DNA of 8,329 bases from Myxococcales bacterium (GCA_021784495.1 JAJXSQ010000081.1:1-8329), one strand, 5' to 3'; positions 1 through 6,286 are shown, counted from the stretch's first letter. Notes: generated by a model from the sequence alone, not told the origin. Made by a program: numbers and translations.

Positions 1-422
1 GCGCGCCGGGCCGGCGCCGCCGGCTCCCGCACCGCCCGCCGCCGCGCCTTCGCCAGGTCGCGCCGGTAGGTCCCCTCCTCCCGCTCCCGCGCGCTCCGCA
101 TCCAGAGCCGCTCGTAGGCGATGAACCGGGCGTGGAGCGACTGGATCCGGAAGCGGAGGCCGGTGTTCCGGGTGAAGGCGCTCTTCAGGAGCAGGACCCG
201 CTTGCGGGTCTCCTCGCGCGCCTTGGCCGGCTCCAGCCGCTCGACGCCGAGGAAGTACATCTCGTAGCGGGCCTTGAGCTCCTCGACCTCCTCCTCGAGG
301 GCGGCGCACTGCGCGGCGAGCTCGTCGCCGGCGCTGCGCCGCCGCCCGCTCGAGTCCTGGGGCTGATCCGGCGCGGAGGGTGCGCCCGGCCGGGCGCCGG
401 GCTTCGACGGGGGGACGGCCAC
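1..422 (-). CDS. Uncharacterised coiled-coil protein, 3' end beyond window
   Basis: The frame is open from a GTG at 422-420 to the left edge, giving 140 complete residues. An in-frame TAA lies at 434-432, so the GTG is the only start before the first Met at residue 55. No Shine-Dalgarno sequence precedes it; a -10-like TAAAGT ends 6 nt upstream. Residues 1-35 are a Pro/Ala/Gly/Arg-rich, probably disordered tail. Residues 34-62 are charged and helical (LEEEVEELKARYEMYFLGVE). Residues 70-128 hold a conserved-looking stretch (KSAFTRNTGLRF, LHARFIAYERLW, EEGTYRRDLAKAR), and the visible end turns Arg/Ala-rich. There is no signal peptide, membrane segment or catalytic motif. From memory this resembles short uncharacterised myxobacterial proteins; I know of no assigned function. 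The gene follows lgt on the same strand after 80 nt but appears to have its own promoter. The plus-strand frame over the same bases looks like a composition artefact. Confidence 0.72.
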   Translation of the reverse strand, partial: MAVPPSKPGARPGAPSAPDQPQDSSGRRRSAGDELAAQCAALEEEVEELKARYEMYFLGVERLEPAKAREETRKRVLLLKSAFTRNTGLRFRIQSLHARFIAYERLWMRSAREREEGTYRRDLAKARRRAVREPAAPARR

Positions 423-428
423 GCGGCG

Positions 429-457
429 ACTTTAGACGACCGGCCGCGATTCGGGAA
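429..457 (-). promoter_or_regulatory. Candidate promoter abutting the start of the left-edge gene
   Basis: On the minus strand a -35-like TTCCCG (457-452, 3 of 6 consensus bases) is followed by exactly 17 nt and a -10-like TAAAGT (434-429, 4 of 6). Only 6 nt separate the -10 from the GTG at 422. The predicted transcription start would be at or next to the first base of the codon, giving a leaderless mRNA. The arrangement repeats that at 6252-6280. The -35 is poor, so the call leans on the shared spacing. Confidence 0.4.
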
Positions 458-471
458 CCGCGCCGCCCGGG

Positions 472-487
472 GGGCCGGCGCCGGCCC
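472..487. repeat. 16-nt perfect palindrome between lgt and the left-edge gene
   Basis: The bases GGGCCGGCGCCGGCCC are self-complementary and lie 15 nt beyond the lgt stop codon. As RNA they could form a short GC hairpin at the 3' end of the ileS-lspA-lgt transcript. There is no T-tract after it on the minus strand, so a classical intrinsic terminator is not supported. In DNA this rich in GC such palindromes also arise by chance. Confidence 0.3.
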
Positions 488-502
488 GGGCGCGCGGTCC
501 GC

Positions 503-1582
503 TCAGCTCGCCGCCGCGGTCCGCCGCCGCCAGGCGAGCGCCTGCGTCGCGGCCAGCGCCGCGCCGGCGGCGAAGATCAGCATCGAGGTCCAGGTCCCGA
601 CCCCGAGGCCGGCCACCATCCCCCGCTCGACGTCGCCCCGGAAGGACTCGACGGTGCTGCGCAGCACCGCGTAGAGCATGAGCCAGACGGCGAGCACCTG
701 CCCGTGGAACCGCTTGTGCGGCCGGACCCAGAGCACGAGGAGGAGGAAGAGCCCCAGCTCCCCGAAGGACTCGTAGAGCTGGGTCGGGTGGAGCGGCAGC
801 GTCGCCGTCCGGTCGGCGGTGAGGAAGGCGTCCGGGTCGGCGCGGCCGGCGAAGGTCTGGTAGGCGAGCGACTGCGGCGGGAAGCTGGCCAGCCAGGGGA
901 GCTTGTCGTGGGCCACCTCCCCCCAGCAGCAGCCGGCGGAGAAGCAGCCGAGCCGGCCGAAGAAGTGGCCGATGGCGACCGAGGGGATGAGCGTGTCGGC
1001 GTGGGCCAGGAAGCTCATCCCGTGGCGGCGCATGTAGAGCCAGGCGGTGAGGGCGGCGGCGATGAAGCCGCCGTAGAAGACCAGCCCGCCCTCCCAGAAG
1101 GCGAGCACCCGCGGGATCCGGCCGAGCGGCGTCGCGACCAGGAACGCGCCGGGGCCGAAGTAGTCGCCCCAGTTGACCAGGATGAAGTAGATCCGGCTCC
1201 CCACGAGCGCCGCGACCAGGATCCAGAACGCCAGGTCGGCGATCCGCTCGGGGTCCTGGCCGACGCGACGGGCCTCGCGCTGCGCCAGCCAGATCCCGAC
1301 GATGAACCCGGTGGCGATGAGCAGGCCGTAGGTGTGGAGCGGCAGGCTCACCGTGCGGTCGAGGAGCCCGGACCGCCAGAGGGCGGCGGCGCCGGCGGCC
1401 AGCCCGGCGATCACCCAGGCGTCGTCCCGGAGGGCGCCGAGGAGCGAGGCGGGGCGCCCCTCGCGCCGCTCCCGGCGGACCCAGCCGAGCGCGCGGAGGA
1501 CGGCCAGGAGGACGGCGAAGGCCACCACCGCGGGCCGGGCGAGCCACGCGGGGATGGTGAGGGTGAAGAGGACGGGGAGCAT
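503..1582 (-). CDS. lgt: Phosphatidylglycerol:prolipoprotein diacylglyceryl transferase (Lgt)
   Basis: Lgt moves diacylglycerol from phosphatidylglycerol onto the lipobox cysteine of prolipoproteins in the inner membrane, the first step of lipoprotein maturation. The 359 residues include LPLHTYGL (80-87, the H-x-Y pair near the N-terminus of the family), GSRIYF (128-133), WEGGLVFYGG (163-172), the signature GRLGCFSAGCCWG (209-221) with the essential Arg at 210, HPTQLYES (265-272) and VESFR (311-315) with the conserved late Arg. Several hydrophobic helices span the protein. It is about 60-70 residues longer at the N-terminus than E. coli Lgt: residues 1-35 add a hydrophobic segment and 36-55 a basic loop. 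I recall a similar extension in myxobacterial Lgt. Tyr170 stands where E. coli has His103, and Cys213 where it has Asn146; both occur in other Lgt branches. A weak GAGG lies 9 nt before the ATG. It is the last gene of the ileS-lspA-lgt operon, 60 nt after lspA. Confidence 0.96.
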   Translation of the reverse strand: MLPVLFTLTIPAWLARPAVVAFAVLLAVLRALGWVRRERREGRPASLLGALRDDAWVIAGLAAGAAALWRSGLLDRTVSLPLHTYGLLIATGFIVGIWLAQREARRVGQDPERIADLAFWILVAALVGSRIYFILVNWGDYFGPGAFLVATPLGRIPRVLAFWEGGLVFYGGFIAAALTAWLYMRRHGMSFLAHADTLIPSVAIGHFFGRLGCFSAGCCWGEVAHDKLPWLASFPPQSLAYQTFAGRADPDAFLTADRTATLPLHPTQLYESFGELGLFLLLVLWVRPHKRFHGQVLAVWLMLYAVLRSTVESFRGDVERGMVAGLGVGTWTSMLIFAAGAALAATQALAWRRRTAAAS

Positions 1583-1607
1583 CGTGGAGGACCTCGGGCC
1601 CGCCCTT

Positions 1608-1640
1608 CGGCCGGCCCTCTCGGAAGGCGCGAGCCGGCCG
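1608..1640. repeat. Inverted repeat in the lspA-lgt gap
   Basis: Two 8-nt arms, CGGCCGGC at 1608-1615 and GCCGGCCG at 1633-1640, flank 17 nt. On the minus-strand transcript the hairpin would begin 2 nt after the lspA stop codon and end about 25 nt before the lgt start. It might stabilise or separate the lspA and lgt parts of the mRNA. No T-tract follows in the direction of transcription, so termination is unlikely. Chance is a real alternative at this GC content. Confidence 0.3.
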
Positions 1641-1642
1641 TT

Positions 1643-2233
1643 TCATTCCCGGGCGGCCGCGCCCTCCTTGGCCGGCGCGGGGTGGAGCACGAGGAGGATC
1701 ACGCCGACGACGATCATCGAGTCGGCGAGGTTGAAGGTCGGCCAGGCGAGGTCCGGCCGGTTCCACCAGTGCCAGTCGATGAAGTCGACGACGTAGCCGC
1801 GGGCGAGCCGGTCGAGGAAGTTCCCGACCGCCCCGGCGAGCACCAGCGAGAGGGCCACCCGGAGGAGCCGCCGCTCCGGCGGGACCCGCCGGTAGGTGAC
1901 CAGGATGAAGGCCACGGCCGCGAGGGTGATGAGGGAGAAGAGCGCGTCCCGCCCGCCCGGGGAGAGATCCCGGAAGAGCCCCCAGGCGGCGCCCGGGTTC
2001 TCGGCGTACCGCATCCGCCAGAGCGGGGCGACGACCACGTAGGCCTCGGTGGCGTAGGGCTCGAGGTGGCGGAAGCCGTAGAAGCCGGCGACCTGCCCGG
2101 CCAGGGAGCCCTCCCGGCCCCGGAGCGCGGTGGTGAGCCGCGCCACCGCGAGGAACTTGGTCGCCTGATCGGCGGCGACGCCGAGGAGGAGGACGGCGAG
2201 GAGCAGCCGCCACCGGCGCGAGGGCGCGCTCAC
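1643..2233 (-). CDS. lspA: Lipoprotein signal peptidase (signal peptidase II)
   Basis: LspA is the inner-membrane aspartyl protease that removes the signal peptide once Lgt has lipidated the cysteine. The product is 196 residues from a GTG start. It shows the first helix with Asp22 (ADQATKFLAV, 21-30), YAENPGAAWG (76-85), GAVGNFLDRLARGYVVDFI (134-152) with the probable catalytic Asp150, and FNLADSMIVVG (167-177) with the second catalytic Asp171; four hydrophobic helices are visible. The family is usually about 160-170 residues. The extra length is an insert of roughly 25-30 residues (about 36-70) in the periplasmic loop between helix 1 and the NPGAAWG strand, which I recall from other myxobacterial LspA. 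The GTG overlaps the ileS stop as GTGA (2233-2230), so translation is probably coupled. The same frame stays open far upstream behind ileS, but nothing there resembles LspA, and the GTG matches the family start. Confidence 0.96.
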   Translation of the reverse strand: MSAPSRRWRLLLAVLLLGVAADQATKFLAVARLTTALRGREGSLAGQVAGFYGFRHLEPYATEAYVVVAPLWRMRYAENPGAAWGLFRDLSPGGRDALFSLITLAAVAFILVTYRRVPPERRLLRVALSLVLAGAVGNFLDRLARGYVVDFIDWHWWNRPDLAWPTFNLADSMIVVGVILLVLHPAPAKEGAAARE

Positions 2234-5076
2234 GCGAGGGCCGCCACGCACCGGGGGCAGAGCTCCGGGTGGGCGGCGCTCGCCCCGATGGCCTCGGAGA
2301 AGGTCCAGCAGCGGGGGCACTTCGCGCCGGGGGCGCGCGCCACCTCGACCGCGAGGGGGCCGGGCGCGAGGGCGACCGCGGAGACGATGAAGAGGGTGGG
2401 GAGCTCCTCGCGGGCCGCCTCGAGGAGCGCGCGGGTCGCGCCGTCCGCCCGGACGGTCACCGCCGCCTCGGTGCTCTTGCCGATGAGCCCCGCGACCCGG
2501 GCCTCCTCCAGCCGCTTCTGCACCAGCTCCCGCACCTGGAAGAGCGCCTGGTAGCGCCCCTCGAGCGCCTCGGCGTCGGCGGGCCGCTCGCGCCGCGGCA
2601 TCCCGGCGAGGAAGACCGAGTCGACCGGGCGCGCCGGCAGGTGGCCCCAGGCTTCGCTCGCGGTGAAGGAGAGGATGGGCGCGAGGAGGGCGAGGAGGTC
2701 GTGGGCCACGAGCCAGAGGACGGTGCGGGCGCTCCGCCGGGCGTGGCCGTCGCGGCGGGAGGTGTAGAGGCGGTCCTTGGCGATGTCGAAGTAGAGGCTG
2801 GAGAGCTCGACCGCGCAGAGCTGGATCGTCGCGTGGTAGGCGACGTGGAACTCGTAGGCCTCGTAGGCGGCCTGGACCTTCTGGCCCCAGGCGGCGAGGC
2901 GGGAGTAGGCCCACCGGTCGAGCGGCTCCAGCTCCGCCACCGGCACCGCGTCGCGGGCCGGGTCGAAGCCGTCGACCGCGCCGAGGGCGTAGCGGATCGT
3001 GTTCCGGATCTTGCGGTAGCCCTCGGCGAGCCCGTCCAGGATCTGGTCGGAGAGGCCGATGTCGTCGCGGTAGTCGCTGGCGGCCACCCAGAGCCGGAGC
3101 ACGTCGGCCCCGTACCGCTTGATGATCTCCTCGGGCTCGATGCCGTTGCCGGCGCTCTTCGACATCGCCTTGCCGTGGCCGTCGAGGATGAAGCCGTGGG
3201 TGAGGACCGCCCGGTACGGGGCCTCGCCGCGGATGGCCACCCCGGTGAGCAGCGCCGAGTGGAACCAGCCGCGGTGCTGGTCGGAGCCCTCCAGGTAGAG
3301 GTCCACCGGCACGCCGAGCCCCGGGTCCCGCTCCGCCACCGCCGCCCAAGAGACGCCCGAGTCCCACCAGACGTCGAGGATGTCCTGCTCGCGCCGGAAG
3401 GCCGTCCCGCCGCAGCGGGCGCAGGCCGCCCCCCCGGTGAGCTCGGCCGCGTCGCGCCGGTACCAGGCCTCGATCCCCTCCTGCTCGACGACGTCGGCCA
3501 CCCGCCGCATGAGCTCCGGCGACACCAGCGGCTCGCCGCAGCCCTCGCAGTAGAAGACCGGGATCGGCACGCCCCAGGTCCGCTGGCGCGACAGGCACCA
3601 GTCCGGGCGGTTCTCGATCATGTTGTGGATCCGGTCCCGCCCCCAGCGCGGGATCCACTGGACCCGGTCGATCTCGGCGAGCGCCCGCTGGCGCATCCCG
3701 TCGTGGTCGAGGGCCAGGAACCACTGGTCGGTGGCGCGGAAGACGACCGGCTTGTGGCACCGCCAGCAGTGCGGGTAGCTGTGGCGCAGCGTCGCCGCCG
3801 GATCCGAGAGGAGGTGGCCGGAGGCGTGGAGGTCGGCGACGATCCCGGCGTTCGCCTCGAAGATCCGCTGGCCGGCGTAGCGCCCGGCCGCCTCGGTGAA
3901 GACCCCCGCCCCGTCGACCGGGTTCAGGACCTCGAGCCCGTAGGCGAGCCCGACCTGGTAGTCCTCGGTGCCGTGGCCCGGGGCGGTGTGGACCAGCCCG
4001 GTGCCCGCCTCCAGGGTGACGTGCTCCCCCAGGATCACCGGCGACTGCCGGTCCATGAAGGGGTGGAGGTAGGAGAGCCCCTCGAGCTGCTTCCCCTCGA
4101 AGGTGGCGAGCACCCGCTCCGGGTGGGCGAGCGCCGCGGTGACGTGGAGGCCGCCGCCGCCGGTCGCCGCCTCGTGCGCCGCCGGCGAGTGCGCGGTCGG
4201 CGCGTCCCCGGCGACGAGCTCGCCGGGGGCGCACTCCGCGAGGAACCGGGTGAGCAGGTCGCGCGCCACCACCAGCACCGTGCCGGCGAGGTCGTAGGCG
4301 ACGTAGAGGAAGTCCGGGTGGGCGGCGACCGCCAGATTGGCGGGGAGGGTCCACGGGGTGGTGGTCCAGACGACGAGCCGGGCGCGGCGCCCGGCGAGCG
4401 CCGGGTCGGGGAGCGGCGCGGTGAGGTCGAAGGCGACGTGGATCGAGGGGGAGACGTGGTCCTCGTACTCCACCTCCGCCTCGGCCAGCGCCGTCCGGTC
4501 GGTGACGCACCAGTAGACCGGCTTCTTGCCGCGGAAGAGGAAGCCGCGCTCGGCGGCGCGGGCCAGCGCCCGGACGGTGTCGGCCTCGTAGCCCCGGGCC
4601 ATCGTCTCGTAGGGCGCGTCCCAGCGGCCGAAGACGCCGAGCCGCTTGAACGAGACGCGCTGGCGGTCGATCCACTTCCGGGCGTAGGCGCGGCAGGCCC
4701 CGATGATCGCCGGGCGATCCATCTCCCGCTTCCGCGCCCCGAGCTCCTTGTCGACCTTCAGCTCGATCGGGAGGCCGTGGCAGTCCCAGCCCGGGACGTA
4801 GTCGGCGACCTCGCCCCGCTGGTTGCGGAACTTGACGACGATGTCCTTCAGGATCTTGTTGAGCGCGTGGCCGATGTGGATGTCGCCGTTGGCGTACGGC
4901 GGCCCGTCGTGGAGCACGAAGCGGCGCGCCCCCGGCCGCGCGGCGTTGGCGGCGAGGACGCGCGCGAAGATCCCCTCGGCCTCCCAGCCCCGGAGGATCT
5001 CGGGCTCCCGCTGCGCCAGGTTGGCCTTCATCGGGAAGGCGGTCTTCGGAAGCTGGATGGTGTCCTTGTAGTCCAC
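2230..5076 (-). CDS. ileS: Isoleucyl-tRNA synthetase, bacterial type 1
   Basis: This cytoplasmic class I synthetase charges tRNA-Ile with isoleucine and edits mischarged valine. The 948 residues (usual for the family) begin DYKDTIQLPKTAFPMKANLA, matching known IleRS N-termini, so the GTG start is secure. Motifs in order: HIGH in GDIHIGHALNK (64-74); the inserted editing domain with WTTTPWTLPAN (237-247) and GHGTEDY (367-373); TDQWF (449-453); DWCLSRQRTWGVP (492-504); SDQHRGWFHSAL (598-609); and the KMSKS loop as KAMSKSAGN (636-644). Cys pairs at 510/513 and 552/555, and the C-terminal zinc knuckle (Cys920, 923, 940, 943), are present. HIGH and the zinc tail mark a type 1 enzyme, the mupirocin-sensitive kind, rather than the longer eukaryote-like type 2. 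GAGGA lies 6 nt before the start, and a promoter is at 5100-5128. It is the first gene of ileS-lspA-lgt. Confidence 0.98.
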   Translation of the reverse strand: MDYKDTIQLPKTAFPMKANLAQREPEILRGWEAEGIFARVLAANAARPGARRFVLHDGPPYANGDIHIGHALNKILKDIVVKFRNQRGEVADYVPGWDCHGLPIELKVDKELGARKREMDRPAIIGACRAYARKWIDRQRVSFKRLGVFGRWDAPYETMARGYEADTVRALARAAERGFLFRGKKPVYWCVTDRTALAEAEVEYEDHVSPSIHVAFDLTAPLPDPALAGRRARLVVWTTTPWTLPANLAVAAHPDFLYVAYDLAGTVLVVARDLLTRFLAECAPGELVAGDAPTAHSPAAHEAATGGGGLHVTAALAHPERVLATFEGKQLEGLSYLHPFMDRQSPVILGEHVTLEAGTGLVHTAPGHGTEDYQVGLAYGLEVLNPVDGAGVFTEAAGRYAGQRIFEANAGIVADLHASGHLLSDPAATLRHSYPHCWRCHKPVVFRATDQWFLALDHDGMRQRALAEIDRVQWIPRWGRDRIHNMIENRPDWCLSRQRTWGVPIPVFYCEGCGEPLVSPELMRRVADVVEQEGIEAWYRRDAAELTGGAACARCGGTAFRREQDILDVWWDSGVSWAAVAERDPGLGVPVDLYLEGSDQHRGWFHSALLTGVAIRGEAPYRAVLTHGFILDGHGKAMSKSAGNGIEPEEIIKRYGADVLRLWVAASDYRDDIGLSDQILDGLAEGYRKIRNTIRYALGAVDGFDPARDAVPVAELEPLDRWAYSRLAAWGQKVQAAYEAYEFHVAYHATIQLCAVELSSLYFDIAKDRLYTSRRDGHARRSARTVLWLVAHDLLALLAPILSFTASEAWGHLPARPVDSVFLAGMPRRERPADAEALEGRYQALFQVRELVQKRLEEARVAGLIGKSTEAAVTVRADGATRALLEAAREELPTLFIVSAVALAPGPLAVEVARAPGAKCPRCWTFSEAIGASAAHPELCPRCVAALA

Positions 5077-5099
5077 GGTCCGTCCTCGGAGGGATCGCG

Positions 5100-5128
5100 G
5101 TTCTAGCAGCGCGCCCCCGCCGGATCAA
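5100..5128 (-). promoter_or_regulatory. Sigma70-type promoter with extended -10 for ileS-lspA-lgt
   Basis: On the minus strand TTGATC (5128-5123, 4 of 6 consensus -35 bases) is followed by exactly 17 nt and TAGAAC (5105-5100, 4 of 6 -10 bases). TGC directly before the -10 (5108-5106) makes the extended TG-n element. Transcription should start near 5093, giving a leader of about 16-17 nt that contains the GAGGA ribosome-binding site of ileS. No T-box-like leader fits in so short a space. This is the clearest promoter in the window. Confidence 0.6.
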
Positions 5129-5130
5129 AC

Positions 5131-5160
5131 GGCCGCGCCGCGCGTGCCCGGCGCGCGGCC
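5131..5160. repeat. Inverted repeat between the divergent ileS and rimK promoters
   Basis: GGCCGCGC at 5131-5138 and GCGCGGCC at 5153-5160 are 8-nt arms around 14 nt. They lie just behind the ileS -35 (5123-5128) and 7 nt before the rimK -35 (5168). A shared regulator could bind here, but the segment is nearly all G and C, so chance is likely. The rest of the 131-nt region 5077-5207 is explained by the two promoters. Confidence 0.22.
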
Positions 5161-5167
5161 CGGCGCG

Positions 5168-5196
5168 TTGCGCGCGGCGAGGGCGCCCGCTACCCT
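5168..5196 (+). promoter_or_regulatory. Candidate promoter abutting the rimK start
   Basis: TTGCGC (5168-5173) is followed by exactly 17 nt and TACCCT (5191-5196), each matching 3 of 6 sigma70 consensus bases. The -10 ends 11 nt before the ATG at 5208. The predicted transcription start is near 5203, leaving a leader of only about 4-5 nt. There is no Shine-Dalgarno sequence (the bases before the ATG are pyrimidine-rich). Near-leaderless expression is inferred. Confidence 0.42.
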
Positions 5197-5207
5197 CCTG
5201 GCCTCCC

Positions 5208-6188
5208 ATGCGATCCGCGCGGCCTCCGGTGGCGGAGCACGGCGCGCGCCGACCGCGGCGCGCGCGCCGCCTCGGCGTCGTGATCCTCTCGCGCAACCCG
5301 CGGCTCTACTCCACCCGGCGGCTGGTCGAGGCGGCGCGCGCCCAGGGCCACGCGCCGCGCGTGCTCGACACCCTGCGCTGCGACCTGGTCCTGACGCGCG
5401 CGCGCCCCCGCATCCTCTATCGCGGCGCCGACCTCGACCCGGCGGCGATCCACGTCGCCATCCCGCGGATCGGCGCCTCGATCACCGGCTACGGCCTCTC
5501 GGTCGTGAACCAGCTCGAGCTGATGGGCGTCCCGGTCCTGGCCAGCGCGACCCCCATCGCCCGCTCGCGCGACAAGCTGCGCGCCCTCCAGCTCCTCTCC
5601 CGCTTCGGCCTGGAGGTGCCGGCCACGGTCATGTGCCGGTTCCGCGAGGAGGTCCCGGCCGCGGTCGAGCTGCTCGGCGGCCTCCCCTGCATCATCAAGC
5701 TCACCCGCGGTTCGCAGGGGATCGGCGTGATGATCGCCGGCTCGATGGCCGAGGTGGAGGGGATGCTCGACACCCTCTGGACCCTCGGGCAGGAGATCAT
5801 CCTCCAGCAGCTGGTCGCCGAGTCGCGCGGGCGCGACGTGCGCGCGCTGGTGATCGGCGACCGCGCGGTGGCGGCGATGCGGAGGACCGCCCGCGCCGGC
5901 GAGTTCCGCTCCAACATCCACCGCGGCGGCGAGGCGACGGCCATCGACCTCCCCCGCGAGTACGCCGAGGCGGCGGTGAAGGCGACCCGGGTGATGGGGC
6001 TCGAGGTGGCGGGGGTCGACCTGCTCGAGGCGCGCACCGGCCCGACCATCATGGAGGTGAACGGCTCCCCCGGCTTCGAGGGGCTGGAGGCGGCGACCGG
6101 GATCGACATCGCCGGCCTCTACGTCGGGCACGCCGTCGAGTTCGCCCACCGGCGGACCGCCCCGGTCCGCGGGGATCACCTCACCTAG
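5208..6188 (+). CDS. rimK: RimK-type ATP-grasp ligase (ribosomal protein S6 glutamate ligase)
   Basis: RimK adds glutamate residues to the C-terminus of ribosomal protein S6 in E. coli, using ATP through an acyl-phosphate. The 326 residues align along their length with my recollection of E. coli RimK (300 residues): VVILSRNPRLYSTRRL (24-39), IPRIGASIT (85-93), RSRDKLRALQLL (119-130), the ATP-binding KLTRGSQGIGV (164-174), DVRALVIGD (210-218), GEFRSNIHRGG (231-241) and VAGVDLL (268-274). Probable metal ligands are Asp271, Glu283 and Asn285 in IMEVNGSPG. Residues 1-21 form an Arg/Ala/Pro-rich tail absent from E. coli RimK. The ATG at 5208 is supported by the adjoining promoter; a GTG at 5229 is the alternative. 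The gene is divergent from ileS, and no S6 gene or RimB-like protease gene is adjacent. Related ligases (LysX, CofF/MptN types) are less similar, though the acceptor here is unproven. Confidence 0.88.
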   Translation: MRSARPPVAEHGARRPRRARRLGVVILSRNPRLYSTRRLVEAARAQGHAPRVLDTLRCDLVLTRARPRILYRGADLDPAAIHVAIPRIGASITGYGLSVVNQLELMGVPVLASATPIARSRDKLRALQLLSRFGLEVPATVMCRFREEVPAAVELLGGLPCIIKLTRGSQGIGVMIAGSMAEVEGMLDTLWTLGQEIILQQLVAESRGRDVRALVIGDRAVAAMRRTARAGEFRSNIHRGGEATAIDLPREYAEAAVKATRVMGLEVAGVDLLEARTGPTIMEVNGSPGFEGLEAATGIDIAGLYVGHAVEFAHRRTAPVRGDHLT

Positions 6189-6233
6189 GACCGCGCTGCC
6201 TCGAAGGAGGCTGTCGACCGCCTCGCCGGCGCC

Positions 6234-6249
6234 CGAACCCCCAGGTTCG
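6234..6249. promoter_or_regulatory. Operator-like inverted repeat before the Fe-S oxidoreductase gene
   Basis: CGAACC (6234-6239), a 4-nt spacer CCCA and GGTTCG (6244-6249) form a perfect 6-4-6 inverted repeat that ends 2 nt before the -35 at 6252. Its position and size suit binding by a dimeric repressor such as a TetR-family protein. It could instead act as a weak terminator hairpin after rimK, but the bases that follow (TCTTGCC) are not a T-tract. It holds several A and T bases in a very GC-rich background, which favours a functional site. Confidence 0.4.
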
Positions 6250-6251
6250 TC

Positions 6252-6280
6252 TTGCCCTGGGCGCGCGCGATGGGTAGCGT
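6252..6280 (+). promoter_or_regulatory. Candidate promoter placing transcription start on the ATG at 6287
   Basis: TTGCCC (6252-6257, 3-4 of 6 -35 bases depending on alignment) is followed by exactly 17 nt and TAGCGT (6275-6280, 3 of 6 -10 bases). Six nucleotides separate the -10 from the ATG, so a start 7 nt downstream is the A of the ATG itself. No Shine-Dalgarno sequence lies within 15 nt of the start. A leaderless transcript is inferred. Confidence 0.45.
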
Positions 6281-6286
6281 CGCGCC

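Noticed and set aside
472..487. Intrinsic terminator after lgt
   Set aside because: The palindrome could form a hairpin, but there is no T-tract on the transcribed side, so I list it only as a repeat.
380..2554. Long plus-strand open frame opposite lgt, lspA and the end of ileS
   Set aside because: Its product is dominated by Arg, Gly, Pro, Glu and Ala with no domain, as expected for the antisense of GC-rich genes. The minus strand holds three clear families with intact motifs.
5077..5099. Possible T-box or other riboswitch leader for ileS
   Set aside because: The predicted leader is about 16 nt, far too short for a T-box, and T-boxes for ileS are not typical of this lineage.
2269..5106. 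Very long plus-strand open frame opposite ileS (945 residues)
   Set aside because: It mirrors ileS codon bias and has low-complexity composition. The ileS reading on the other strand is intact from start to stop.
2234..5296. Minus-strand frame open far upstream of lspA, which could suggest a giant LspA fusion
   Set aside because: The upstream part is an Arg/Pro/Gly-rich shifted reading of ileS. LspA family similarity starts at the GTG at 2233, which overlaps the ileS stop in a typical coupled manner.
6204..6210. Perfect AAGGAGG Shine-Dalgarno-like sequence between rimK and the next gene
   Set aside because: No ATG, GTG or TTG follows at a workable distance; the only near start is a CTG directly adjacent. 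It is 76 nt from the ATG at 6287, so it cannot serve that gene.
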